NCBI GenBank assembly: GCA_018241785.1
Contig: JAFEDF010000236.1
Location: forward strand, 1 to 64,000
Direction: 5' to 3'
Length of the DNA stretch: 64,000 nt
Origin: Pseudomonadota bacterium
Lineage (GTDB): Bacteria; Pseudomonadota; Gammaproteobacteria; Burkholderiales; Casimicrobiaceae
Below are positions 46,930-62,815 of this stretch, in pieces. Position numbers and translations under genes: made by a program. Below the pieces are notes generated by a model. It had not been told where the DNA came from, did not search any database, and saw nothing but the letters and a program-made list of their open reading frames with translations. Positions within the stretch are counted from its first letter, which is position 1, and the number at the start of each line of letters is the position of its first letter.

Positions 46930-47319
46930 ATGAAGCGCTGGATTTCGACGATGCTCGCCGCAGCCGCGGGGGCGGCCGCCCTGGCGGGTTGCCAGACCTG
47001 GGGGCCGACCTGGAGCGAGATCAGCGGAGCGCGCTACACGCGCGTCGCGCTCGACCGCAGGCCGGCGATCCTGATCCGCGTCGGCGACGAGAGCGTCGGG
47101 CGCGAGCAGCAGCCGTTCAAGGTGGCCCCGGGCACCTACAGAATCGAGGTCCAATCGCCGCACCACGCGCACTTTCGCGGCAGCATCAAGTCGCTGACGG
47201 TGAAGGTCGAGCCCTGCGAGCGCTACTACATCAACGCGCAGTTCGAGAATCCGGCGAGCCCGGACTGGATGCCCGTCATCGACTACGTCGAGAGCATTCC
47301 GGGCTGCAAGCGGCCGTAG
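46930..47319 (+). CDS. small lipoprotein, function unknown
   Basis: 129 residues. Signal peptide with lipobox LAGC and lipidated Cys21. The mature part has a beta-rich pattern (RPAILIRVGDES, FKVAPGTYRIEVQSPHHAHF, LTVKVEPCERYYINAQFENP), like small carbohydrate-binding or PEGA-type domains that read G-x-Y-x-I/V. ATG 46930 follows CCGGAGGTG. Sits alone between the DUF2817 gene and smc. Confidence 0.8.
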   Translation: MKRWISTMLAAAAGAAALAGCQTWGPTWSEISGARYTRVALDRRPAILIRVGDESVGREQQPFKVAPGTYRIEVQSPHHAHFRGSIKSLTVKVEPCERYYINAQFENPASPDWMPVIDYVESIPGCKRP

Positions 47320-47328
47320 TTCTTCCGC

Positions 47329-47334
47329 TATAAT
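47329..47334 (+). promoter_or_regulatory. -10 box upstream of smc
   Basis: TATAAT, exact consensus, about 100 bp before the smc start. The -35 region is weak (CTGCAA at 47304-47309, spacing 19). Probably drives smc-zipA-ligA-galU. Confidence 0.5.
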
Positions 47335-47433
47335 CCGGCGTCGCTCGGCGGAGCGGCGCCGCTCGCCGCAGGTGCGGCCGGTTCTTCATCGCTCGAACGC
47401 CGCACCCGCTTCACGACCGTTCCGTCACGTCCC

Positions 47434-50400
47434 TTGCGCCTGACGCAAATCAAGCTTTCGGGGTTCAAGTCCTTCGTCGATCCGACGGTGATCGCCACGC
47501 CCGGGCAGCTCGTCGGCATCGTCGGTCCGAACGGCAGCGGCAAGTCGAACGTCATCGACGCGGTGCGCTGGGTGCTCGGCGAATCGAAAGCGTCGGTGCT
47601 GCGCGGCGAGTCGATGCAGGACGTGATCTTCAGCGGCGCCGGCGAGCGGAAGCCGGTCGGACGCGCGTCGGTCGAGCTCGCCTTCGACAACAGCGCGGGG
47701 CGCATCGGCGGCCAGTGGGGCCAGTACGCCGAGCTGTCGATCAAGCGCGTGCTGACGCGCGACGGCGACTCCACCTATTACATCAACGGCATCCCGGTCC
47801 GGCGCCGCGACATCCACGATCTCTTCCTCGGCACCGGGCTCGGGCCGCGCGCTTACGCGATCATCGAGCAGGGGATGATCTCGCGCGTGATCGAGGCCCG
47901 GCCCGAGGACCTGCGCGTGTTCCTCGAAGAGGCGGCCGGCGTCTCGCGCTACAAGGAGCGCCGGCGCGAGACCGAGTCGCGGCTCGCCGATACGCGCGAG
48001 AATCTCGCTCGCGTCGAGGACATCCGGCGCGAGCTCGGCGACCAGATCGCACATCTCGAGGAGCAGGCGCGCGTCGCGACCCGGTTCCGGGAGATCGAGT
48101 CGGCGCATCGCAGCGCGCAGCACATGCACTGGCTCGCGCGTGTGCAGGACGGCGAACGCGCGCGCTCGCGCATCGCCGCCGACGTCGCAACGGAGACGGT
48201 GACGCTCGAGGGCTTGCAGGCCGGGTTGCGCCGCGCCCAGGCGCTGCACGTCGGGCTGCGCGACCGGCACCTCGCCGCGGGTGACGCGCTGCGCGACCGC
48301 CAGGGCGCCTGGTATGCAGCGAACGCCGAGGTGTCGAGGCTCGAGCAGCAGCTCGCGTTCTCGCGCGAGAACGCGACGCGACTCGCCGCGCAGGTGGCGC
48401 AGATCGAGCAGGGCATTGCGGCGCTCGTGATGCAGGGGGACGGACTGGCTGCCGAGGAGGTCGCCGCCGGAAACGAAGGCGACGCCGCCAAGGCGGCGCG
48501 CGAGGACGCCGAACGCGCCGAGCGCACCGCGCGGGATGCGCTGCCCGGCTTCGAGCGCGCGCTCGCGGAGCGCGAGGCGACGCTCGACGCCCAGCAGCGC
48601 GAGCTCGCGCTGCTCGAGCAGGGCATCCGCGTCGCCGAGGCGCGCCGCGAACACGTCGGGCAGACGGTCGCGAGGCTCGCGGAGCGGCGCGAGCGGATCG
48701 CCGCCGACCTCGGCGCGATCGCCGTGCCCGACGGCGACGGTGTGCACGACGTCGAGCGACAGCTCGACGACGAGCGGCGCGAGGCGACTGCGCGGGACAC
48801 CGCGCATCGCGCGCTTCACCTGCGCGTGCAGGAGCTGCAGACGGGGCATCGCGAAGCAGCCGAGGCGTGGCAGCGTCATGCGGGCGCGCAGGCGGATTTC
48901 GAGGCGCGTGCCGGTGCGCTTGCGGCGCTGCAGGCGCGTATCGGCCACGGCAGCGGCGTCGATGCATGGCTCGCCGAGCGAGGACTGGGCGAGGCTCCCC
49001 GACTGTGGCAGGGGCTCGACGTCGCGGCCGGCTGGGACGACGCACTCGAAGCCATCCTGCACGAGCGGCTGAACGCGCTTCGGTTGCGCGGGCTCGATGA
49101 TGCAAGGCAGCTCGCGGAGGGCGCGCACGCGCCGGGACGCGTGGCTGTCTACGCCGCCGAGGCGCAGGGATCCACGGCCGCAGGGGCCGCACCGGTGACG
49201 CCGGCGCTGCCCGCCGATGCGCTCGCGTCCAAGGTCAGGACTGCCGACCCGGCGGCCGCGAGCTTCCTCGCCGATTGCCTGCACGGAGTGCGCTGCCGGG
49301 AGGATCTTGCAGCGGCCATGTGCACGCGCGACGAGCTCGCGCCCGGCGAGGCGTTCGTGACGCCCGAAGGGCACTGGGTGAGCCGGCTCGGCATCGCCTT
49401 CTTCGCGCCCGACAGCGAGCTGCACGGCGTCATCGCGCGCCAGCGGGAGTTGAGCGGACTCGCGGGCGACATCGATGCGGCGCGCGCACGCACGGCGGCC
49501 GCACGCGACACCCGCGACCGGCTCGAAGCCGAGCTCGGCGCCGCGCAGGAGCAATGGCAGGCCGAGGGGCTCGCGCTTGCGTCGCAGCAGCGGCGCTGTC
49601 ACGACCTCGAGCTCGAGCTCGTGCAGCTTCGCCAGCGGGCCGAAGCGGCGGCGAAGCGCCGGCTCGAGCTCGAGGGCGAAGCAGGGGAGCTTGCGCGCCA
49701 GCATGCGATCGGCGTCGACGAACATGCGGCGATCGCGCGAAGCATTGCCGACCAGCAGTCGCGGCTGCACGACGAGTTCGCGCGGCGCGAGCCGCTGCGC
49801 GCAGCACGCAACGAAGCCGAGATCGCGCTCGCGCGCGCGCGCGAAGCGCTGCGCGAGGCCGAGCGCGCCGCGCAGGAGGCGGCGTTCGCCGAGCGGCGCT
49901 GCGGCGACCGCCTCGCCGAGATCGCGCGCCGTCGCGACGCGCTCGCCGCGCAGCTCGCCCAGCAGCGCGGCCTCCTCGCACAGGCGACGTCGGAGCGCGC
50001 GACGATCGACTGGACGCCGGTCGAGGAGGCGCTGCAGCGCCAGCTCGGCACACAGGCCTTGGCCGAGCAGGCGCTCGCCGCTGCACGCGACGAGCACGAG
50101 GGCCTCGCCGCCGAGCTCGTGCGGGCCGACGAGGCGCGGCTCGCGGCCGAGCAGCAGCTCGAGCCCGCGCGTGCACGGATCCAGGAGCTGCAGCTGAAGG
50201 AACAGGCGGCCGCGCTGTCGACGCAGCAGTTTCGCGACCAGCTCGGCGAGGCGCAGGCAGACCTCGAGGCGCTGGCGGCGGCGCTCGCCGCGCGGGGCAG
50301 CCCGCGCACGCTCCCCGCCGAGATCGAGAGGCTCGCAGCCGAGCTCGCCGGGCTCGGCGCCGTCAACCTCGCTGCGCTGGACGAGCTCACGCGCGCGAGC

Positions 50401-50988
50401 GAGCGCAAGGGTTACCTCGACCGCCAGGCGGCCGACCTCGGCGAGGCGATGACGACGCTCGAGTCGGCGATCCGCCAGATCGACCGCGAGTCGCGCGAGC
50501 TTCTGCAGCAGACGTTCGACCGCGTCAACGAGAACTTCGGCAAGCTCTTTCCCGCGCTGTTCGGCGGCGGCCGCGCGAAGCTCCTGCTGACCGGCGAGGA
50601 GATCCTCGATTCGGGCGTGCAGGTGATCGCCCAGCCGCCCGGCAAGCGCAACACGACGATCCACGTGCTGTCGGGCGGCGAGAAGGCGATGACCGCGACC
50701 GCGCTGATCTTCGCGCTGTTCCAGATCAATCCGGCGCCGTTCTGCCTGCTCGACGAAGTCGACGCACCGCTCGACGAGTCGAACACGCACCGCTTCTGCA
50801 GCATGGTCCGCGACATGGCGGGCGAAACGCAGTTCGTGTTCATCTCGCACAACAAGGTTACGATGGAGATGGCGAGCCAGCTCGTCGGCATCACGATGCA
50901 GGAGCCGGGCGTTTCGCGCGTGGTCGCCGTCGACATCGCCGAGGCGCTCGAGATGGCCGACAACGAGCTCGCCGCACAGGCATCCTGA
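47434..50988 (+). CDS. smc: chromosome segregation protein SMC
   Basis: 1184 residues, full length. ATP-binding head: N-terminal Walker A GPNGSGKSN at 31-39, and at the C-terminus signature LSGGEKAMTATALIFALF (about 1079) with Walker B FCLLDEVDAPLDE. Between them are two long coiled-coil arms rich in A/E/R heptads and a hinge around 500-650 (GWDDALEAILHERLNALRL region). It compacts and segregates chromosomes with ScpA/B. The start appears to be TTG at 47434, giving the family N-terminus LRLTQIKLSGFKSFVDPT; no strong ribosome binding site is visible. zipA begins at the next base after the stop. Confidence 0.95.
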   Translation: MRLTQIKLSGFKSFVDPTVIATPGQLVGIVGPNGSGKSNVIDAVRWVLGESKASVLRGESMQDVIFSGAGERKPVGRASVELAFDNSAGRIGGQWGQYAELSIKRVLTRDGDSTYYINGIPVRRRDIHDLFLGTGLGPRAYAIIEQGMISRVIEARPEDLRVFLEEAAGVSRYKERRRETESRLADTRENLARVEDIRRELGDQIAHLEEQARVATRFREIESAHRSAQHMHWLARVQDGERARSRIAADVATETVTLEGLQAGLRRAQALHVGLRDRHLAAGDALRDRQGAWYAANAEVSRLEQQLAFSRENATRLAAQVAQIEQGIAALVMQGDGLAAEEVAAGNEGDAAKAAREDAERAERTARDALPGFERALAEREATLDAQQRELALLEQGIRVAEARREHVGQTVARLAERRERIAADLGAIAVPDGDGVHDVERQLDDERREATARDTAHRALHLRVQELQTGHREAAEAWQRHAGAQADFEARAGALAALQARIGHGSGVDAWLAERGLGEAPRLWQGLDVAAGWDDALEAILHERLNALRLRGLDDARQLAEGAHAPGRVAVYAAEAQGSTAAGAAPVTPALPADALASKVRTADPAAASFLADCLHGVRCREDLAAAMCTRDELAPGEAFVTPEGHWVSRLGIAFFAPDSELHGVIARQRELSGLAGDIDAARARTAAARDTRDRLEAELGAAQEQWQAEGLALASQQRRCHDLELELVQLRQRAEAAAKRRLELEGEAGELARQHAIGVDEHAAIARSIADQQSRLHDEFARREPLRAARNEAEIALARAREALREAERAAQEAAFAERRCGDRLAEIARRRDALAAQLAQQRGLLAQATSERATIDWTPVEEALQRQLGTQALAEQALAAARDEHEGLAAELVRADEARLAAEQQLEPARARIQELQLKEQAAALSTQQFRDQLGEAQADLEALAAALAARGSPRTLPAEIERLAAELAGLGAVNLAALDELTRASERKGYLDRQAADLGEAMTTLESAIRQIDRESRELLQQTFDRVNENFGKLFPALFGGGRAKLLLTGEEILDSGVQVIAQPPGKRNTTIHVLSGGEKAMTATALIFALFQINPAPFCLLDEVDAPLDESNTHRFCSMVRDMAGETQFVFISHNKVTMEMASQLVGITMQEPGVSRVVAVDIAEALEMADNELAAQAS

Positions 50989-52125
50989 ATGAGCACGCTC
51001 CACCTGCTGCTGATCGTCGCCGGAATCGCGTTGGTGGTGGCGGTGATTGTCTACAACCGCGTCGTCGAGGCACGCTGGCAGCGGAGTAGCCGCGGCGTGC
51101 CCGCGCATGCCGACGCTGCGGCCGACCCGCGACCGGCGGAGCGCATCGAGCCGACGCTCAACGCGCCACGCGACCGCACGGCGGCCGCAGACGCCGAGGC
51201 TCCCGCGGTGCCACCCGCCCGCCCGCTGCCGTTCGCCGGCGACGTACCGGCTGGCGACGCCGGCCCCGCCGCATTGCCCGCCGCGCCGGGCGTTGCCGCC
51301 GCGGAAGCCGGGCCCGATGCCGAAATCGAGTGCGTCGTTCGGCTGGAGCCCGTGCAGCCGATCGCTGTCGGGGCCCTCGCAGCCGGCCTGCACGCCCGCG
51401 TCGGCAAGCCGCTGCGCTGGTTCGGCCGCGCCGACGGGTCCGCGGCGTGGGAGCGCCTCGCGAGCGACTCGCCCGGGCGTTACGGCGAGGTCGTGGCGTG
51501 CATGCTGCTCGCCGACCGCAACGGCGCCGCCTCACGCGCGCAGATCGACGCGTTCGCGAGGCTCGTCGCCGGGCTCGCGCCGGGACTTCCCGCAGCGTTC
51601 GTACCGCCCGATCTCGCCCGCGAAGCCCAGCGCGCCGAGGCCCTCGACCGGCTGTGCTCCGACCTCGACGTGCAGATCGGCGTCACCGTCGAAAAGCCGG
51701 AGCCCGAGACCGTGCAGGGGACGCGGCTGCGCGGCGTCGCCGAGGCGTCCGGCTTCCACCTCGCTCCCGGCGGGCGCTTCGAGTACGTGCATGAGGATAC
51801 CGGCGTCGTGCTCTTCACGCTGCAGAACGTCCGCTCCGAGCCGTTCACCGCCGATTCGCTGCGCCTGACGACGACGCCGGGTGCCGTGCTGGTGCTCGAC
51901 GTCGCGCGCGTGGCCGATCCGCCGCGCGTGTTCGACCAGATGAAGATCGCCGCCAAGCGGCTCGCGACGACGCTCGGCGCGAGCCTCGTCGACGACAACC
52001 GGCGGCCGCTCGACGATGCCGCATTCGCCAAGGTGCGCGAGCAGGTGGTCGCCGCATCCGAGGCGCTCGCAGCGGTGAACATCGAGCCCGGGAGCATGCG
52101 CGCGCTCGCGCTCTTCGGCAGCTGA
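50989..52125 (+). CDS. zipA: cell division protein ZipA
   Basis: 378 residues. One N-terminal membrane helix (LHLLLIVAGIALVVAVIVY, about 4-22), then a Pro/Ala-rich linker to about 110, then the FtsZ-binding domain (FHLAPGGRFEYVHED, VLFTLQNVRSEPFTADSL, GVVLVLDVARVADP-like strand, FDQMKIAAKRLATTLGASLVDD). ZipA tethers FtsZ to the inner membrane. Placement between smc and ligA is the common betaproteobacterial order. Confidence 0.92.
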   Translation: MSTLHLLLIVAGIALVVAVIVYNRVVEARWQRSSRGVPAHADAAADPRPAERIEPTLNAPRDRTAAADAEAPAVPPARPLPFAGDVPAGDAGPAALPAAPGVAAAEAGPDAEIECVVRLEPVQPIAVGALAAGLHARVGKPLRWFGRADGSAAWERLASDSPGRYGEVVACMLLADRNGAASRAQIDAFARLVAGLAPGLPAAFVPPDLAREAQRAEALDRLCSDLDVQIGVTVEKPEPETVQGTRLRGVAEASGFHLAPGGRFEYVHEDTGVVLFTLQNVRSEPFTADSLRLTTTPGAVLVLDVARVADPPRVFDQMKIAAKRLATTLGASLVDDNRRPLDDAAFAKVREQVVAASEALAAVNIEPGSMRALALFGS

Positions 52126-55091
<2,966 letters not shown>

Positions 55092-55095
55092 CGGG

Positions 55096-55224
55096 CTCAA
55101 ACAGCGGCTGCGTTCCGCAGCCGACCTCGCGCGTCACCGTACCCCGCTCCCGCGGCCTTCGCGGTCGGTGTCGAGCGCGCCGGAGCATCGCCGCCGCTTC
55201 CGGGCGCGGCCGAGCGCTCAAACA
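55096..55224. repeat. short direct repeat GCTCAAACAG between galU and the dehalogenase gene
   Basis: GCTCAAACAG occurs near 55096 and again near 55215, each followed by a related GC-rich stretch containing CGTTCC. The copies are about 119 bp apart and lie on either side of the inverted-repeat arm. May be a degenerate REP-like intergenic unit. Confidence 0.45.
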
Positions 55225-55252
55225 GGGTCCGTTCCCGTTTCGCAGAGCTTCC

Positions 55253-55930
55253 CTAGGGCGCGAGTGCCGCGAGTTCGGCGAGCGAGCCCAGCACGTAATC
55301 CGGCGCTGCCGCGTGCCGTTCGACCGGCAGCCCGTTGCGGTTGATCCAGAAGGTGGTGAAGCCCGACGCCTTGGCGCCGGCGGCGTCCCAGCCGTTGGCC
55401 GAGACGAAGCCGATCTTGCCGGGGGCGAGGCCGAGACGGTCGACAGCGAGCTGATAGACGCGCGGGCTCGGCTTGTAGATGCCCGCGTCGTCGACCGACA
55501 TGAGACCGTCGACGTGTGCGACGAGGCTCGACTGGGCGACCAGCGGCTCCAGCATTGCGCGTGTCCCGTTGGAGAGGATCCAGCGCGGCCGCGGCGCGAG
55601 GCTCGCAAGCGCGTCGGCGGCGTCGGCGAACGGCGCGAGGCCGAGCCACGCGTCGAGAAGCCGGGTGCGCGCCGCAGCGTCGGCGTGGATCGTCAATTGC
55701 GACAGCGCGTAGTCGAGCGCCTTTTCGGTCAGCGCTGCGAAGTCGTCGCGCGGCGCGGCGGGGGAGAGCATGATCGACTGCAGCCAGGAGTATTCGAGCT
55801 GCTTCGTTCGCCAGACCTGCGACAGGAAGCCGCCCTGGCGTGGCGCGACGGCCTCGGCCGTCGCGGCGACCGAGTTCACGTCGAAGAGGGTGCCGTAGGC
55901 GTCGAAAACGAAGGCCGAGATCGCGTTCAT
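55253..55930 (-). CDS. haloacid dehalogenase type II
   Basis: 225-residue HAD hydrolase. Nucleophile Asp in FVFDAYGTLFDVNS, substrate Arg region SQVWRTKQLEYSW, motif II WILSNGTRAML, motif III Lys in GIYKPSPRVYQLA, and motif IV GFVSANGWDAAGAKASGF, the SANGWD string being characteristic of (S)-2-haloacid dehalogenases. It would hydrolyse 2-haloacids to 2-hydroxyacids. Orientation is toward galU; the tRNA-Val terminator lies just upstream. Confidence 0.92.
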   Translation of the reverse strand: MNAISAFVFDAYGTLFDVNSVAATAEAVAPRQGGFLSQVWRTKQLEYSWLQSIMLSPAAPRDDFAALTEKALDYALSQLTIHADAAARTRLLDAWLGLAPFADAADALASLAPRPRWILSNGTRAMLEPLVAQSSLVAHVDGLMSVDDAGIYKPSPRVYQLAVDRLGLAPGKIGFVSANGWDAAGAKASGFTTFWINRNGLPVERHAAAPDYVLGSLAELAALAP

Positions 55931-55942
55931 AAAGAGGGCCGT

Positions 55943-55979
55943 GAAAAAAAAGAGGGGTTACACTCGCGCGTAACCCCTT
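55943..55979 (-). terminator. rho-independent terminator after tRNA-Val
   Basis: On the minus strand AGGGGTTAC and GTAACCCCT (plus 55970-55978 and 55953-55961) form a perfect 9-bp stem, followed by a run of eight T's (plus 55944-55951). It lies 9 bp downstream of the tRNA and isolates it from the dehalogenase gene. Confidence 0.9.
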
Positions 55980-55987
55980 GGTTCATC

Positions 55988-56062
55988 TGGTGGGCGATAC
56001 TGGGTTCGAACCAGTGACCCCTGCCGTGTGAAGGCAGTGCTCTACCGCTGAGCTAACCGCCC
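55988..56062 (-). tRNA. tRNA-Val (anticodon CAC)
   Basis: 75 nt with encoded CCA. Minus-strand 5' end GGGCGGTTAGCTCAGCGG, anticodon stem CTGCC/GGCAG with loop TTCACAC giving CAC, and T-arm CTGGTTCGAACCCAG. Reads GTG codons. Confidence 0.96.
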
Positions 56063-56085
56063 CGCGAACCCAGACAGGAGCATCG

Positions 56086-56115
56086 ATTTAACCACACCAC
56101 GAAATTCAGGGTCAA
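56086..56115 (-). promoter_or_regulatory. promoter for tRNA-Val
   Basis: On the minus strand TTGACC (plus 56110-56115), an 18-bp spacer, then TTAAAT (plus 56086-56091), about 23 bp before the mature tRNA. Confidence 0.6.
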
Positions 56116-56159
56116 ACCTGATTCGCGTGCTTGTTGATGGATGTCCTGGCCAAATACTG

Positions 56160-56187
56160 CACACGTGTGGTGCATGCGCTCTATAAT
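56160..56187 (+). promoter_or_regulatory. promoter region of gltX with palindrome
   Basis: Exact -10 TATAAT at 56182-56187. The -35 position is occupied by the perfect 10-bp palindrome CACACGTGTG (56160-56169), a possible operator. The ~210 bp between tRNA-Val and gltX is clearly more AT-rich than the flanks. Confidence 0.5.
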
Positions 56188-56274
56188 CGTGAACAATCGT
56201 TCGATGGCAACAACGACGAAACGCATCGAAGTACTTGAATCTGCGCGGTTTGCCGTCGCCGACGGGCATCGTCG

Positions 56275-57666
56275 ATGATTCGGACCCGCTTCGCCCCGAG
56301 CCCCACCGGCTTTCTGCATCTTGGCAACATTCGCTCGGCGCTCTTCCCCTGGGCATTCGCCCGGCACCATCGCGGAACCTTCATCCTGCGCATCGAAGAC
56401 ACCGACCAGGAGCGCTCGACCCCGGAGGCCACCCAGGCGATCCTCGATGCGATGCACTGGCTCGGGCTCGACTACGACGAAGGCCCGTACTACCAGATGC
56501 AGCGGATCGCGCGCTATCGCGAAGCCGCCGACGACATGCTGGCACGCGGCCTCGCCTACCGCTGCTACACGACGCCGGCCGAGCTCGACGTCCTTCGCGC
56601 CTCGCAACTCGAACGCGGCGAGAAACCGCGCTACGACGGGCGCTGGCGGCCCGAGCGCGCGCAGGGGATGACGCCGCCCGAAGGCGTCGCGCCGGTGCTG
56701 CGATTTCGCAACCCCGACGCCGGGACGGTGCAGTGGACCGACGCCGTCAAGGGCCCGATCGAGATCGCCAATGCCGAGCTCGACGACCTCGTCATCGTCC
56801 GCGCCGACGGCTCGCCCACCTACAACTTCTGCGTCGTGGTCGACGACCTCGACATGGGCATCACCCACGTCATCCGCGGTGACGACCACGTCAACAACAC
56901 CCCGCGCCAGATCAACATCATGCGCGCACTCGGCGCCGAGCCGCCGGTGTACGCCCACCTGCCGACGGTGCTCACCCCCGAAGGCGAGAAGCTCTCGAAG
57001 CGCCACGGTGCGCGCGGCGTGCTGCAGTACCGCGACGACGGCTACCTTCCCGAAGCGGTGGTCAACTACCTCGCGCGCCTTGGCTGGGCGCACGGCGACG
57101 CGGAGGTGTTCAGCGTCGAGGAGTTCGTTGGCTGGTTCGACCTCGCGGGCCTGACGCCATCGCCGGGCCGCTTCGACCCCGGCAAGCTCGAGTGGCTGAA
57201 CCACGAGCACCTGAAGCGCATGCCGGCCGAAGCGGTTGCGTCCCGGCTCGCCCCGTTCCTTGCCCGCGCCGGCATCGATACCGCCGGCGGGCCCCCGCTC
57301 ACCCGCGTCGTGGACCTCCTCAGGGAGCGGTCGCCGACGCTCGTGGCGATGGCCGAGGCGGCCGCCTATTTCTATCGCCCCGCCGTCGTCGACGCTGCTG
57401 CGCTTGCTTCGCAGCTCGGTGATGCGGGGCGTGCTGCGCTGCGCGAGCTTGTCACCGAGTTCGTGGAGCTCGACTGGTCGCGCGAAGCGATCCTCGCTGC
57501 GCTGAAGGCCGCCGCGGCGCGTCATCGATTGAAGCCCGGGCAGGTGATGATGCCGCTGCGCCTCGCCGTGGCGGGAACGCCGGCGACGCCGGCGATCGAT
57601 GCCGTGCTCGAGCTCGTCGGTCGCGACGCCACGCGCGCACGCGTGGAGGCTGCACTCGCGGCATAG
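56275..57666 (+). CDS. gltX: glutamyl-tRNA synthetase
   Basis: 463-residue class I aminoacyl-tRNA synthetase. HIGH-type motif in [18 protein letters not shown] at the N-terminus, [21 protein letters not shown], and the KMSKS-equivalent KLSKRHGA at about 240. The C-terminal all-helical anticodon domain runs to the end. Charges tRNA-Glu; may also serve tRNA-Gln if the organism uses GatCAB. Confidence 0.96.
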   Translation: MIRTRFAPSPTGFLHLGNIRSALFPWAFARHHRGTFILRIEDTDQERSTPEATQAILDAMHWLGLDYDEGPYYQMQRIARYREAADDMLARGLAYRCYTTPAELDVLRASQLERGEKPRYDGRWRPERAQGMTPPEGVAPVLRFRNPDAGTVQWTDAVKGPIEIANAELDDLVIVRADGSPTYNFCVVVDDLDMGITHVIRGDDHVNNTPRQINIMRALGAEPPVYAHLPTVLTPEGEKLSKRHGARGVLQYRDDGYLPEAVVNYLARLGWAHGDAEVFSVEEFVGWFDLAGLTPSPGRFDPGKLEWLNHEHLKRMPAEAVASRLAPFLARAGIDTAGGPPLTRVVDLLRERSPTLVAMAEAAAYFYRPAVVDAAALASQLGDAGRAALRELVTEFVELDWSREAILAALKAAAARHRLKPGQVMMPLRLAVAGTPATPAIDAVLELVGRDATRARVEAALAA

Positions 57667-57671
57667 TCTGC

Positions 57672-59419
<1,748 letters not shown>

Positions 59420-59454
59420 CCGATGGCGCGGCGGACCGTGCAGGCGTGGCGCGC

Positions 59455-60311
59455 ATGAACCTCTGCGGCTACGAGGTCGGACTCGACCGGACGCTGTTCG
59501 TGATCGCCGGGCCCTGCGTCGTCGAATCGCGGCAGCTGCAGGTCGACGTCGCCGGCGAGCTGAAGGGCATCTGCGCCGACCTCGAGCTGCCGTTCATTTT
59601 CAAGTCGTCGTACGACAAGGCGAACCGGAGCTCGGCGGCGTCCTACCGCGGCCCCGGAATCGACGAGGGTCTGCGCGTGCTTGCCGAGGTCCGCAGGCAC
59701 GTTTCGGTTCCGGTTCTGACCGACGTCCACCGCGAGGACGAGATCTCCGCGGCTGCGGCAGTCGTCGACGTGCTGCAGACGCCGGCGTTCCTGGCGAGGC
59801 AGACCGACTTCATCCAGGCGGTCGCGGCGGCCGGCAAGCCGGTCAACATCAAGAAGGGCCAGTTCCTCGCTCCCGAGGACATGCTGCAGGTCGTCGCCAA
59901 GGCGCGCGCTGCCGGGGGCGGCGAGCGGATCATGGTGTGCGAGCGCGGTGCCTCGTTCGGCTACCACAACCTCGTCGCCGACATGCGCTCGCTCGCGATC
60001 ATGCGTGCGACCGGCTGTCCCGTCGTGTTCGACGCGACGCATTCGGTCCAGCTTCCCGGCGGCCGCGGAACGTCGTCGGGCGGACAGCGCGAGTTCGTGC
60101 CGGTCCTCGCCCGCGCGGCAGTCGCGGCCGGGGTCGCAGGCGTCTTCATGGAGACCCACCCCGATCCCGACAAGGCCCTCTCCGACGGCCCGAACGCGTG
60201 GCCGCTCGCACTGATGCGCGAGCTTCTCGAGACCCTGAAAGAGCTCGATGCCAAGGTGAAGCAGGCGGGCTTCCCCGAATCGCGGCTGATGCCCGGCGCG
60301 AAACCGCTCGA

Positions 60312-60318
<7 letters not shown>
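59455..60318 (+). CDS. kdsA: 3-deoxy-8-phosphooctulonate (Kdo-8-P) synthase
   Basis: 287 residues from ATG 59455. [41 protein letters not shown]-type [33 protein letters not shown] and [17 protein letters not shown] are family signatures. Condenses arabinose-5-phosphate with PEP for lipopolysaccharide. The stop codon lies in one copy of a 30-bp imperfect tandem duplication. Confidence 0.96.
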
Positions 60319-61671
<1,353 letters not shown>

Positions 61672-61682
61672 CCGACGCTGCC

Positions 61683-62036
61683 GTGCGCTGGCTCGCACTC
61701 GTCCTCCTCGCGCTGATCGTCGCGCTGCAGTACCCGATGTGGCTCGGCAAGGGCGGCTGGCTGCAGGTGCGCATGTACGACCGCCAGGTTGCGCAGCAGC
61801 AGGAGGCGAACGCCACGCTCGCGGCGCGTAACGCAGCGCTCGATGCCGACGTGCGCGACCTCAAGACCGGGTTTGAGGCGATCGAGGAGCGCGCGCGCGC
61901 AGAGCTTGGCATGATCCGCCAGGACGAAGTGTTCTTCCAGCTCCAGCAGGGCCCGGCGCCCGCTGCGGCCGCAGCGACCGCATGCAGCGGATCGAAAGCC
62001 GGCACAACCCGCGGCTGCGCGAACTCGCGCGACTGA
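61683..62036 (+). CDS. ftsB: cell division protein FtsB
   Basis: 117 residues with an N-terminal membrane helix ([19 protein letters not shown]) and a short periplasmic coiled coil ([22 protein letters not shown]), then [19 protein letters not shown], the FtsB/DivIC pattern. Forms the FtsQLB septal complex. GTG start. The last ~18 codons overlap the following methyltransferase gene by 55 bp and have no family resemblance, so the true functional end is near the FFQL motif. Confidence 0.92.
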   Translation: MRWLALVLLALIVALQYPMWLGKGGWLQVRMYDRQVAQQQEANATLAARNAALDADVRDLKTGFEAIEERARAELGMIRQDEVFFQLQQGPAPAAAAATACSGSKAGTTRGCANSRD

Positions 62037-62815
62037 TCGCTTCGTCGCGCGAGCGTCGCAAGTCGCGGCGCTGCGTGCTCGAAGGCGTCCATCTCGTCGA
62101 GGTCTACTGCGATCGCCACGGCGCGCCCGAGGTGCTGGTCGTCGTCGACGAATTCGCATCGCGCCCCGACGTTGCCGCGCTGGTCGCGCGCGTGCCCGCC
62201 GTGCGTACGCTCGCGGTCTCGCGGCGGCTGTTCGCCGAGATCGCGTCGCTCCCCGATGAGGTCGGCGTGCTGGCCGTCGTGCCGGTGCCGGCCTCCGGAG
62301 CGGCTGCTGAACCGGCCGGGCAGCCGCGCACCGGGGCGCTGCAGGGCGAGCCCGTGGCGGGCTCATGCTGCCTGTTGCTCGAGGACGTGCAGGATCCCGG
62401 CAACGTCGGCACGCTCCTGCGCACTGCCGCGGCGGCCGCCGTCGATCGCGTCGTGCTCTCCACAGGCTGCGCGTTCGCCTGGGCGCCGCGCGCGCTGCGC
62501 GCGGGGCAGGGTGCCCAGTTCCTGACGCGAATCGACGAGGGGGTCGATCTGCTCGACTGGTCCGCGCGCTTCGCGAAACGCGGTGGGCGCATCGTCGCGA
62601 CCCGGGCGAGCGGCGGCGCGGCGCCGTGGCATGCCGACCTCGGCGGCAACGTCGCCATCGCGATCGGCAACGAGGGCAGCGGGCTGTCGGCCGCGCTCGT
62701 CGCGCGCGCCGACGTGCACGTGACGATCCCTTTGGCGCCCGGAAGCGAATCGCTCAATGCCGCCGCGGCGGCGGCGGTGGTCCTCTTCGAGCGACGCCGC
62801 CAGGTCAGAAGCTGA
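61982..62815 (+). CDS. TrmH/SpoU-family RNA 2'-O-methyltransferase
   Basis: 277 residues. The N-terminal recognition part starts [19 protein letters not shown] and the knotted catalytic domain has [38 protein letters not shown] and [22 protein letters not shown]. It is a paralogue of rlmB at 43780-44586 and probably modifies a different rRNA or tRNA site. A low-complexity insertion (about 100-120) follows the recognition part. The start inside ftsB is set by the N-terminal family motif. Confidence 0.9.
   Translation: MQRIESRHNPRLRELARLIASSRERRKSRRCVLEGVHLVEVYCDRHGAPEVLVVVDEFASRPDVAALVARVPAVRTLAVSRRLFAEIASLPDEVGVLAVVPVPASGAAAEPAGQPRTGALQGEPVAGSCCLLLEDVQDPGNVGTLLRTAAAAAVDRVVLSTGCAFAWAPRALRAGQGAQFLTRIDEGVDLLDWSARFAKRGGRIVATRASGGAAPWHADLGGNVAIAIGNEGSGLSAALVARADVHVTIPLAPGSESLNAAAAAAVVLFERRRQVRS

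Noticed and set aside
47425-51393. A 1322-residue minus-strand open frame opposite smc and zipA
   Set aside because: It is a mirror of the smc coding strand with no recognisable domain. smc has complete head motifs at both ends, so the antisense frame is a composition effect.
55132-55252. The galU downstream inverted repeat as a rho-independent terminator
   Set aside because: No T-tract follows either the large stem or the inner stem, so it was listed as a repeat, not a terminator.
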